A stretch of 64,000 bases of DNA from Liolophura sinensis. Its lineage: Eukaryota; Mollusca; Polyplacophora; Chitonida; Chitonidae. Location of the stretch: contig NC_088295.1 in NCBI RefSeq assembly GCF_032854445.1, positions 43,883,385 to 43,947,384 of the forward strand. Reading direction: 5' to 3'. The notes below the pieces were generated by a model. That model did not search any database. It worked only from the letters and a program-made list of their open reading frames with translations, and was not told the DNA's origin. Position 1 is the stretch's first letter, and each line of letters starts with the position of its first letter. The position numbers and the translations under genes are program-made. Positions 36,485-47,800 of the stretch are shown here, piece after piece.

Positions 36485-36578
36485 GGAGCTTTGCGTCGTT
36501 TGCTCTCACCATAATGCTGGCTGCCGTCACATAAGTGAAATGTTCTTGAGTATGGCATAAAACACCAATCAAATAATC
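36485..36578 (+). mobile_element. SINE family A, 3' half
   Basis: CTCACCATAATGCTGGCTGC, CACATAAGTGAAATG, TTCTTGAGTATGGCATAAAA and CACCAATCAAATAA. Confidence 0.85.
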
Positions 36579-38214
36579 ATTATGTTACAGGCATAGGAAA
36601 ATTAAGTCAAACATAATGCATTTTTAGGAAAAACTATTTCACAGAAAAGGCTACACCAGACATGTATATATTCATCAGTAAAGTAATAAAAACTTTTCCT
36701 TTTCCTGATATACATGTGGCATAACAGCATTATCGCAGTTATAATTAAGCAAAATCATACACATAGACAAAAAACAAAAGCACCTCCATATTATAAATTT
36801 CAAGAAATTTTGTCCAAGTTATTTCTATAAACTGAAAATGCTCTAGTTTCCAATACTGTCACACAGAAACTGTTTTGAGTTTTGGGTCTAAATGATGTAC
36901 AGGAGCGGCAGAACGTTAAAAAATTTGGCATGGGGAGGGGAGGGTTGGCTCGTGCAGTGGTGGGCCTTTGTATGCCAGCCTCGCACTTTAATCCCCCCCC
37001 CCCCCCCTTGATAAAGGCTGATTTGGCTGTGGCCATTTAATTTTATATCCTCACCTCCTTATTGAAAACAAAGGTTATAATATTTCTTGTGTTTCCACTT
37101 CAAGCGCTCAATAAGCACTGATGAATTTTCAGGTAACGAACTATTTCATAATTTGCCCACATAACTTCAACGTTTTAGGTGCTGTCACTCTCTTATAATG
37201 CGCCTATAATATCTCTAGGTTTCATTTTCTTCCTAAGCATCGGTTGAGGAAAGTATCTTCATGCACACTCCATTCAGGTGTGACAAATTTCCCGCCGTTT
37301 TCATCTGTCGCCGAGATACTTCATGCGCATGTACGCATAAATTAATTATAGGGTCATGAGGCCTCGTGAGTCGTGTATGAGGCATTAGAATATGTCTGAC
37401 TGCATCAATTACTAACTCGGCTGTCAGCGGACCATTTGTCGACCCTGTCTTATAGTTTACCTTCTCCTTGAGATGCATGTGTGGGACTCTAACATATTAT
37501 CTTATTCATAATTTGTTCAAGTCGAAAACACTCGTGTCCTTGACCTAAATTGGCCAGGTATAAATTTATGATACCTTGAGGGTCTCTTGTGGGGGCATGT
37601 ATGTAAATGGTGGCCTGTCAAAAACCCTTGTGCCGTGGTCGCATGACCGGTAGGCTATGGCTATGGTCAGGTTACGATTCCTTAGTTTTATTATTAAGGT
37701 TTCAGGCATTATTACTGACAGTTCTTAGCCTTTGATCTAATGCGCGGCACCAGCTGAATGACTCCACCGCGTGGCCCAGATTAGTCCTACCTGTGTAGAT
37801 GTCAGTTGTGGAGCGTCACCTCTGCGAGGTCACGTGGATTGTCACTTTTTAATTTGCAAGTGTAAGTGAGAAAAAAGAAGCCCAAAGTACATGTACTCTA
37901 CCGATGTGGAATCCATCATCCCATAATCTACCATCATCGTAAAATTGAATATAAAGCTATAGTACAATTGCTGCATGCAGAAAGGAAGGCTTAGGCCTTT
38001 AGAGATCGACATGCATGGCCCATAAAGCAGCACATGGTTGCATGTTGAAAGATGTACAGTGTTTAATGAAAGTCAGGACATCGCTTGGTTGATCTCAAAA
38101 TGACAGTAATCACTTCAACAATAAAGTAAAAGTCCGATCGAAGTGCTAGAGATAAAAAAATTTGATCACCGACGATCGTGGAATGAAATAACTTTTCATG
38201 TAGTCCGAGGTTGA

Positions 38215-38372
38215 TGTGTGTCTGTCTTGGGACGATGACTTTTCACCATATGGAGCCCCACCAAAGTAGCTACAGCTCGCAGCCCGGGCGGAAGCCACGC
38301 GGATTCTCTCATCATATGTGTCAATTTCTACTTTATTTTCTTGTTATCCGAATTCTGATTTTCCCTAAAAAG
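38215..38372 (+). other. Candidate 5' UTR exon of the BBX-like gene
   Basis: A locally GC-richer stretch (CAGCCCGGGCGGAAGCCACG near 38280) ends at a strong donor, AAAAAG then GTAAGTAC at 38373. The BBX start codon lies two bases after an acceptor at 44606, so an upstream exon must exist. This is the best candidate I see, but the link is inferred only from position and the donor. Confidence 0.3.
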
Positions 38373-39974
38373 GTAAGTACAGTAGGGATTAGTGTGTTAG
38401 TTACAATGTGACAGTGACGTCTGAATGAGTTTTCTGTCAGAAATTTACCCCAGACCTGTTGAAGTTGTGCGGGTGGACTTGGCTGGCCGTGCGGTTCACT
38501 CCAGTCTGCAGCCAGCTGACAGTTTATACCAGCCTGCATGTCCCCCTGTGCACTCTGCATGCATAATTAGGCGAGATGTTTCACGGAAAAGTTTGCCAAT
38601 CATGGCATCAATGTGCCCATGTCATTTGGTTACCAAAAGGGGCATATATCCGGCGTGAATTGTGTGATAAGTTGAAGCACGAGCCCCGTGTGCAGTCGTT
38701 TTCTTAACGACTTACGAAGGGTGATGGCCGATTGAGGTCATATGCTACTTTGTTGGCTTCACGGGTGGACCGGCCCATGTACTGTGCGCTCATCTACAAG
38801 CCACAAGTTAACGTTTACCTTCTCAATGAATGGATATCCGTCGCAATTTTATCTCCAAACCCATCTACTATAATTATACATTCGCCTGTGTATTACGACT
38901 TCATATCTGTTACATCCCGCTAGACACTTTTGGATGGGGATTTTGAAGTTTGATTGTTTACGGCTGAGGAACACGTGTCATGCCGACATAGAGCAGACAC
39001 CGCTCTCCAGCACTAGTGTGATGGACGGCTTTGCAGTTGGGAACGCGAACAATAGCTGTAGGAGCAGACATTTCGTGCCGGAAAGTTACAATAGAAGACA
39101 CTTTTCAGTGAAAATAGGGCAGTTTGTGGTGGTTTTGTATTCGTGGCCAAATCTAGGGCCGATCTACAGAGCCAGCTGTGTCATGTGTATGATGAAACAT
39201 GCATGTCATTCTTAGAAACATTTCATAAGTCTCTGCTTTAATGGCCCCAAATGATTTAACTGGGAATAAAAGATTTTATTTGTCCAGTATTTGCACTATT
39301 GTTACTAAATGATATTAAACAGGTGTGAATATAGCCCAAAGGTAAGCTGGACGTCCCTACAGTAACGCGCAGCTTCGCTCATGGACTTCCACACGGACAA
39401 TTTCACCAAAATTCCAGCTCGAACCCTACCTTATTTTTGCCATCCACTGATTCTTTGATACAAAAAAACTGTAAACATTTTAAACCAGGCATCAAGAAAT
39501 CATCTTAAATTGCAAATCTTAAAGGAGAACTCCCAACACCTTTAATTTCGTACTAAATGTTTGTTAAAAACAATATTTTTGCTATGTTAGTATGTAAATT
39601 ACATGTTAAAAAATTGCAAGCCCTGTAAACAGATTGTTGGGTGGGATAAAATTTTCGCAGCCCATCACCCTGCCAAAATTTCAGACATGGCAGAGGTTAG
39701 TTTGGTTTGCCCGATTCAAAAATTTAACACGTTGACTGTCGGCTACGAGATATCTTGTGCCAGCATGTGTTATCCTATATGTCCCTGTGAGATAACTCGT
39801 ATTAAAACACACGGTGACGTTTTGCACCACTGATCTGCTGTCAGTGGTGATAATACAACTGGGAAACTTATGGCAGTTTTTACAATACATGTACTAAATG
39901 AAAATAATCCCTTGGACTGTATCATTTATGTTTCATCACTTTTATTGGACCTTTCTCATGCAACATTTATGAGG

Positions 39975-41335
39975 GTCAGTCAGGCCCGGAACTCAGTCAG
40001 GTGAACACCAACTGTCAGTTGTTCAAGAACGTGGTATAGTTTGAGGCATTTGTCAATGCGAAGCGCTGGTTTTTCAGGACAGACATCACACATGTACCAA
40101 CTTTCTCTTCTGTGGCCTGCCTTTGTGCATACCCAACATGGTTTAGTCAGTTTTAGTTTCTTCTCAGTTGGTGGTAAACAAGATAGGAAGTGAAATGTGT
40201 TCACAGGTATTGGTACAGGAGATGGGCGACAGACTTGAGCAACAGCATCACCGAGAAGATAGATTGTAATGTGTTCTCTGAATTTCAAGAGTTTCATGTG
40301 GTTATTGGGAGAGTTTTCGTGTTCATGAGACCTACTTCAATGATATGAAGTGTCATCCTTTTATACCATCTGAGAGTCTTACGTAGGGTGCTGTAGTATG
40401 AGAGGGTCCGGCCAGATCTGTCTATACCGGACATTCCAACATTGTAATCGTGAACTGTGTTGGGCTTTCGTGACACCTTTTGGTTGCTGTTCAGAGTGTC
40501 TACCATTTCGATTTGATTCATCTTACTGATGGTGATAACATTACGTTCTCCCTCCACTTACACATGACTACTGAGTCTGAGCACCTCCATGTGTAGTTGC
40601 CTTTTTTTCGACTTTTTGCTTACCACCTCCTTTGGATTTTCTTTCCGGTCAAACCACAGTGTGCCGCACAGGTAAGTAGAGCGTTGAGATATTTCACCAG
40701 ACCCAGAGAGCTGTAATAATTATCTGTAACGATAACATGGCCTTTATCTAGATAGTCAGACATCAGATCTAACAAGCCATCTGTCCCAAGCCATCATCGC
40801 CATCAACACCCTTGCCACTTTATTTGCGAACTGTCAGAATCAGGCCCCTAGACTCCTACAATTCATACAGTTTGATTCCGTATTTGTGTCTCTTGCTCTT
40901 TATATATTGCCGAAATAACAGCCTGCCACACCACAACACCAAGGACTCGTCTATAATTAGTTCTTTTCTGGGATAATAGATTTACTTCGTCTTGTTGAAG
41001 TGATCTAAGATTGGTCACACTTTGTAAAGTCTGTCTTCAGTGGGCTGTGCGTTATCCGCAAATTGCCAAAATTGCAACCGTGAAGGGAAACGATTTGTAC
41101 TTCATCACACCTCCGATGCTCCGGAGTTCCGAATTACTCCAATAGAGTTCTAATGTTGGGAGTGTAACGGACCCCATCTGGATCAACAACCCATGGAGCT
41201 GCTTCATTTCTACAGCATTTGTTTCTACCCAAGAGTTTATGTGTGATGATCAGCGGTCTTCATTTATTAATTTCAGCCTCATCATACCGGTCAGTCTCCA
41301 TAAGGAGGTTGACAACTTGTTCAGCATTCATTCGC
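39975..41335 (-). pseudogene. Decayed piggyBac-type transposase
   Basis: Read on the minus strand, separate frames carry the landmarks of a PGBD-like transposase: IDESLVLW near 40950 (first catalytic Asp), VTDNYYSSLG near 40725 (second), NVGMSGIDRS near 40430 (third Asp region) with TLRKTLRWYK, and a C-terminal Cys-rich zinc-binding end (CWVCTKAG, CDVCPEKPAL) near 40140-40060. An N-terminal NAEQVVNLLMETDRYDE stretch is visible near 41325. Stops and frameshifts break the reading several times, so it is a dead copy. I could not identify its terminal repeats or TTAA ends. Confidence 0.82.
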
Positions 41336-41511
41336 GATAGCAGTTTTTCTAAGAAAAAATATAAAAAAAAAACAAAGCAAAGAAGAAACCACTTTGTAGA
41401 AAGAATAATTTTAATAATATTAAACAGTAGGCTTTCAGCTTATTCAGACATCTATTTTTATCTGCTGCAGTGCCATAGTGGATGACTGTCAGCCCTATAA
41501 GCTGTAGATCA

Positions 41512-41800
41512 GGGTATGTTTGTATGCTTGGGTTTATACGTAATTTTTCAGTCATATGACGACGAGGAGTCATTTGGTGCATCTACATATGCTGTGTCCT
41601 CTTCCATCGTCATATGACTCAAATTGTTCAGTAAGAGGTGAAACCCCAAACATACAAACATACATCTTGTGTCTCCTTGTGGCAGATCGTGTCCATGCTG
41701 CCAAAGTGCTGCCACCACTGAAGTATCCTGCTGAAGACACCAAACGTGATACCCCACCCAGTCATGTTATACTGACACCAGGGCCCATTTACTTGCTTGA
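41512..41800 (-). mobile_element. SINE family B variant with inverted duplicate tail
   Basis: On the minus strand the body (GGTGTCAGTATAACATGACT, CAGTGGTGGCAGCAC, CCACAAGGAGACACAAG) runs from 41795 to 41672. An inverted extra tail follows (41672-41605), then a short remainder of body, then the normal tail (41573-41514, CATATGACTGAAAAATT and AACCCAAGCATACAAACATA). The two tails form a hairpin of roughly 60 paired bases. Confidence 0.7.
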
Positions 41801-42067
41801 ACTTTTCAGCCATGTCAGTGCTGAGCACCAAAGTAGATACTAAGGAGAGTGCTTTAAATTTCAAAATAGGAACCCTAGTACCGCCTTGCTTGGTGCTGAG
41901 CATAAGAGGAATAAATTGGGTGAGACACCCAGATCTGGTGTCTTTAACATGGCATTTCAGAGAGGCAGTCTTATAAATATGCTGACATTGGGTGATGCCT
42001 TCTACAACGCACCACGGATGTGACATGACTGAAATATTATTCAGAGAGATGTTGAGCCCCCAAAACA

Positions 42068-42312
42068 GACATTACATATTGTACTGTGTCAGTTACTATG
42101 TGTGTGCAGCCAGTGTGGGACATTACATATTGTACTGTGTCAGTTGCTATGTGTGTGCAGCCAGTGTTGGACATTACATATTGTACTGTGTCATTCGCTA
42201 TGTGTGTGCAGCCAGTGTTGGACATTACATATTGTACTGTGTCAGTTGCTATGTGTGTGTTGGACATTACATATTGTACTGTTTCAATTTCTATGTATGT
42301 GCCGCCAGTGTT
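42068..42312. repeat. 51-bp minisatellite
   Basis: Nearly five copies of a 51-base unit containing GACATTACATATTGTACTGT, GTCAGTTGCTATGTGTGTGC and AGCCAGTGTTG; one copy is shortened. Frames stay open on both strands because 51 is divisible by three. It lies in the presumed BBX-like 5' intron. Confidence 0.95.
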
Positions 42313-44608
42313 GGTAATGTACATTATTGGTCCTCTTTTTGGCGAAGAAATAATGTGTGAAAATGCATTTATTTTCTTTTTGAAAAGTTAATGTTGTTCT
42401 AGCTGGGAGAAGCACGGATGTGCATCATTTGGAGACCTCAGATGCTGACGAGGGATTCGCCTTTCAAATCTTTCGTTTCATTCAAATTGATTTTTACAAA
42501 CTGTCTCTTTCTTGACTTACTACTTTGTTTTCTTTCCTGTCGTGGAATGGGTTTTGGAGGAATCATAAGTTCAAAAGATAAAGTTTGAATCAGGAAGTAA
42601 ATGTGCCTGTATCAGTCTGCTCCATGCCCATGCCTATGTAATGTAAATGCACACTCCCAGATTGAAGCTGGGATACTTGTCAGTAAAGTGTCATAGTAAA
42701 AGTTTCCTTGTTTGAGCCTAGAATAGCCCTGAACAATAAAGTATCTTGCAGTTGAATATGGCTGTCACCAGCTCAGAGTGAAACATCTGGAATGTGAGTG
42801 GAATATGATAAAGCCTACATCTCCCACCTTCTTAATGTTGTGGAATTAAGATTCAACATTATGCCATTGTACTTGTAAAACCTCGGCGCAGAATCAGGAA
42901 GCTAAAGTTAAAAGATGTACATGTGCATCAAAACATACCAAACTACACCAGCAAGCAGGTTAATTAAAAGCATATTGCCCAATGGTTTATTATGAGTGAT
43001 GATGTAGAAAAATCAGTCCCTCAGGAGTTCGGTGGTTTTCAACCATTTTTTAGTGTAGCCCAATAGGTTTTGACCAGTGTGTTTCGCCTAGGTGTGACAG
43101 TTTCCCCTGAGCTAAGACTTCTTGATTTTCTTCTCCATAAGGTTGCCTAACCAGCTACAAGTGTTCACCTGTCCTTCTTCTTGCTCACTGTTGAGCCTTG
43201 TATGATACTATTCAGTAAGAAGCCTTCAAATCATCATGAGAAAGGAAGTTTTCACAAAACTAACTGCACAGTTATGCCGAAAGTTGCTGCCCAGTGGCTG
43301 ACAAGAATTGTGTTGCCAGTGTACTCTCAACAGCTGGGTATTGCTACTAGGATGTAGGGTGAGATAAGGCACAATTGCTGGCTAAATGATCGTAAGTTCT
43401 CCCATAATCTTGCAATGTTTCAGACATGAAGTGAAATATTTTCTAGTCCAAAATGAAACACCATTTGAACATATGAATGTGTAAATGTATGAGAGAGAAT
43501 TGTGAAAGAAAAGAGATGGATCAGGGAGTGGGCCTATGCCTCATGGTCATTAAAGAAGCTAGTCTTTCAGCCTCAAAAATTGCGTAAGATGTGGGTTCAG
43601 TCTAAGGGGGAGCTTTGACTGATTCCAGTGTTCAGTGGGCCATGGTGGCAAAAGATAGTCGATGCTATCTCTTGTGTAATCGTACAAGAAGTTGGAGACC
43701 ACTTTTCTTACACCAATAGTCAGTTCATGTCACATGGAAAATCTTGCCTGTACCTTGTCGTAGGTCTCTATATCTATGTACATAGCTTAAAAATTGAAAA
43801 TGTTCATATTGAAAGCGTTAATATTTGGTGAGAAAGCGTTACCTTCAAGTCTGAAATTATAGTGAGCATGATGTAATGCAAGAAAAGTACACATGGCATA
43901 CATGTGTTTTAATGAGAAAAAAGCCAAAGAATGAAGTTTTACATAGTATACAATGGCATCGAATTTTGGTGTGTCGCAAAATCACTCAAAGAATCACCAC
44001 ATCGTTAACAGATTGAAGAAAAAAAACTGTGGAACGAACTGGCTGAAGGATACTTTGTAAGCTGTAAGATTTGGAAAATAAGACGTACGTGGAGAAAAGG
44101 TTTAAGTAGAGAAATATAGTGATTGGTTAAAATGTGAACATATCTGTATTCGATGAAAATTGAAGAGAATGGATGGTAAATGGGTGAAAATGCAGACCTG
44201 TGCATTTCAGTAAACAAGCCTCCCTGGGTGAAAAACCTAACCTTGCATTATGAGATGGAGAGTCAGCAAAGGCAAAGAGAAACTGAAATACTCATTCATT
44301 GTCTGGTTTCCTTACAGGATCTGTAGATCTGTTTTCTAGGAAATTGTCTTCATTGCAGTTTACTGTTGATAAAAAGAAAAACATTTTTCCACAACTGAAT
44401 CTGGCATTGATGAAATATTGACGTCCTGTTGTCCAAATATGTTTATATTGGGCGTAGTTTGATAAATAAATTTTGCAGACAAGTATAATTTTGACTTATA
44501 TTTTTGATTGATGAAATCTTATTGGTCGGTACTTGATGCTCAGTTTGTATATTTTCTGCTATGCTGTATGCAATTTGAGTAGAACATTTTTTCTTTTGCT
44601 CGGCAGGT

Positions 44609-44809
44609 ATGGAGAATTCCGAACACTCAGATCGGAAGGAAATCCGTAGGCCTATGAATGCCTTCCTAATTTTTTGCAAGCGTCATCGGAGTATGGTGAG
44701 AGAAAAGAACCCACACTTGGACAACCGCAGTGTGACTCGCATTTTGGGAGAGTTATGGGCTAATCTGAATGACCAGGAGAAGACTGTGTACACAGATCTA
44801 GCAAAACAG
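44609..44809 (+). CDS. BBX-like coding exon 1, start of HMG box
   Basis: Acceptor TCGGCAG ends at 44606, and the first ATG in frame follows two bases later. Sixty-seven codons run to AAACAG and a GTATTC donor. They carry helices 1 and 2 of the HMG box: MNAFLIFCKRHRSMV, then LDNRSVTRILGELW. The open frame continues for about 50 codons past the donor without family similarity. Confidence 0.9.
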
Positions 44810-47800
44810 GTATTCAAGGGAGTCTTTTGTTTTTTCAATGCCGTCTTTACTCACTTCCCAGTGTTATCCAGTGTAATCTCCTATCGTGACTTTCCTCTAG
44901 GTTTCAGATATAATCCAGGTAGGAAAGTGTTGCAGGAACAATGGTCTATTTTAGGGTAGGAGGGTGAATGAATGTTTTCCTTTCTATTTGAATTTACCAT
45001 AATGTGTGTTTTTTTGACAAACACAGTGCACATTTTTCCTGAATAAAGTGGTCATTAGCCTGACTGCTTCCTACTATATGAAGTTTCACATCATTTTCTC
45101 AACGCTCAACAAATGAATATACATATAGGACAAGTACAGTTTGGCCCAGTGACAGTGTACTGAGACCGAATGAGACTTTATATCTCATGTATTTATCTCT
45201 CTTTATATCTCTTTATTGACTGAGCAATAAAAATCAACAGTGTGGTGAATGGGCCAATCAGGTGTCAGTTGTTAGTTCACCCATTTAACATAGTATTATG
45301 ACTGCTGAGTTATAAGATATTAAGGTGTAAGTTGTTTGCTACATCTAACTAGGATGTGGTAGAGAAAGCACGAACAACTGAACATTCTTATCCACAAGGG
45401 CTTTCATGAACTTTACCAACAATCTAACATTGGCCACAGTGAACATTATTTTTCACAAATGTTGAGGTATCATTGTGGATAGATTACAAGAGCAATTACA
45501 GCACAATAAAAGTGTTACATTTTTACACAAATGCAAAGGGATGAGCACGATCATTTACAGTGACACGAAATTGTTAAAATTTATAGTCACAATTTCTTGA
45601 CCTAATGGATGTACTTCATGTACAATTGGAAAACATTGACACATGTATTGACGTACATGATCTTTCATATTATATATATGTGTGTTATCAAAGTTCAATA
45701 TGGGGCTTATTGCTTGATTTTCAGTACAAGGAAGCCTTCATGAAAGCCAACCCTGATTACAAGTGGCACAATCCAGAGAAGATTTGTTCAGTGGCAATCA
45801 AGCCTATTGTGGTCAAACCTCCAACACTATTGAGAGGTGCCAAGAATGTGTTGGACTCGCTGTCTTCAGATGGCATCGTCCCTGGAAAATTGGCAGGTAA
45901 GAAAAGTTTGAGAATTGCAAAAATTTACAGTAAAATTTCATGGAATTTGTCATTGACTGATGTTTGTGAATCTCTTAGTGAAGCACATACAACGCCGCGT
46001 GATTTTTCACCAACTACTGTATTATCATCAAAAGTTTATCATTTTTTGTTTGATTGCCACTTAAGAGTTTATTTGTGAAGTTTGATAACTGTAATTCTTG
46101 AAACCTTTTGCAGGTTTGGAAAGTATTTATTCAAGCATATTCTAAAGACATTGTTGTCTTATTATTCTGACATTCTGTTGACTGATAAAATTGTATTTTT
46201 TGTGAAGCTCTGAAACTGGTAAATCTAACCAATGTAGTTTTGTCTCCAAAATCAAATAAAAAATGTGCATAAATTGCACTGAAAGCTGCTCTTTCATATG
46301 CAACAAAGTTGAGAAATTAGGGTAAGTTCTTATCAGAAAAACTTAAGTGTTCGCTACAAAAGAATAATTTTAAGGACTTTATCTGCTTCTGAAAGTACAT
46401 TTTCATATTTCAGGTGAAATACAGTAATCACCCTTCTGTACAACAGCTTAGCAATTAATTCATAAAAAAATGTCATGAAACTTCCACAGTGTTTTGCTGT
46501 AGTGTAACCTGAAATTTAGTTGTCCTGCTCAATAGTTTATATGTGACCAAATTAATTTAGAAATCAATAATCATTAATGAATTTTTTATATGTTTCCATT
46601 AAAGATCCATCCAACATGGGAGGTCTAAATCTGCTGTTGATGGCGGGTGAGCAGTCACTCGCGCCCAAATCGCAGAGTGGTGAGCAAGATCCAGCCATCG
46701 CTCCACAGACTGGTGAGCCTGACCGATTACCCATGTCAAGTGGTATCCTTGCATCGCCGGGTCCATTTATCACTTCACCAGGTCAACTCGTCACATCAGC
46801 ACGTCCAGCCTTTACATCACCAGGTCAGGCTGTCACATCACCAGGTCAACTCATCACATCATCAGGTCATGGTCAGATGAAAGAAGAATCAACAGCATCA
46901 CAAGAAAACACAGCACTGTTGGAACTAGCAGAGGTGGGTTTACTTAATTTGAAGGGGCAGGCACGTACCCACATAGTTTTTGATACTGTTAACTGATATG
47001 GGTGCACAAAATTTGTGCGCTTTACAGAGCATTAACATTTCTTGTCAGTCATTCTGGTACATGACTAAAGGCGATGACTTACCCTATTACCAGGCCCCCC
47101 TGGTACCCCCACCCATAAACTGTATGTTGTGTGCCTGAAGACTGTCTTCATTCTTTTATTGTTTCATGTTCTTATTTTCTTATTCTTCTTTATGTTATGT
47201 GGCTTGTGTATTCATTTGCTGTGAAAGACACTTTCAATGTGACGCCTACATTGTCTGGAAATTTGCAATGATTAACAAGGTATAAGAGATTTAGGAGATT
47301 AATAAATAGGTGTCTGGGAGCTTAAAGACAAAACATGTTGCTCCATACTTATCAGTCTCATGTACTTTGTCAGTATGCCTCTTTTTTTTTTTTGTGGATG
47401 TTGAAGTCTGTCTTCATCTCCAATGGCCCTCTTTCTGATAGAGCATGATGTGAAACTAAAGCCAGTAAAACTTGATTCCTTGTTTCTTTGTCAGAATATT
47501 TAGCAAAATTCGAAACTTTTTTGTGGCTTGTTGTCGGGAAAATTTCACATTTTATTATCATCATTTGGCTGTCTTTTGTGATAGTCTCAACTTTTGTGAC
47601 AGTTACTGGAAAGAAAAAAAATAATGAGTTCTGATGGGGGGTGGCAGTGGGGTGGTAAAATAGCATGTGGGTGATGATGGGAAACTGTGAATCTAGTGTG
47701 ATTGGCCTAATGTTTAAGGGTGAAAACAGCCACTCCAATTTCAGATGTGGAAGGTGCATACATGCATGGCTTGAGTTGGACTTAAATCCTACTTCCAGGT

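Larger units (their letters stand above)
30301..38200. other. Repeat-rich spacer between the CD164-like and BBX-like genes
   Basis: No convincing exons seen on either strand. It holds SINE fragments (31527, 35850, 36485), foldback elements (31803, 32365, 35343), a G-run near 33256 and a C-run near 36995. Short open frames here (for example 33727-34071, minus, and 37233-37478, minus) have no recognisable domain. Confidence 0.6.

Noticed and set aside
38934-39215. 93-residue plus-strand open frame
   Set aside because: No family resemblance or splice context. Kept out, although the surrounding CpG content is slightly raised.
44810-44959. Extension of the HMG-box frame beyond 44809
   Set aside because: A good donor lies at 44810 and the HMG box continues in the exon at 45725. 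The extension has no similarity to the family.
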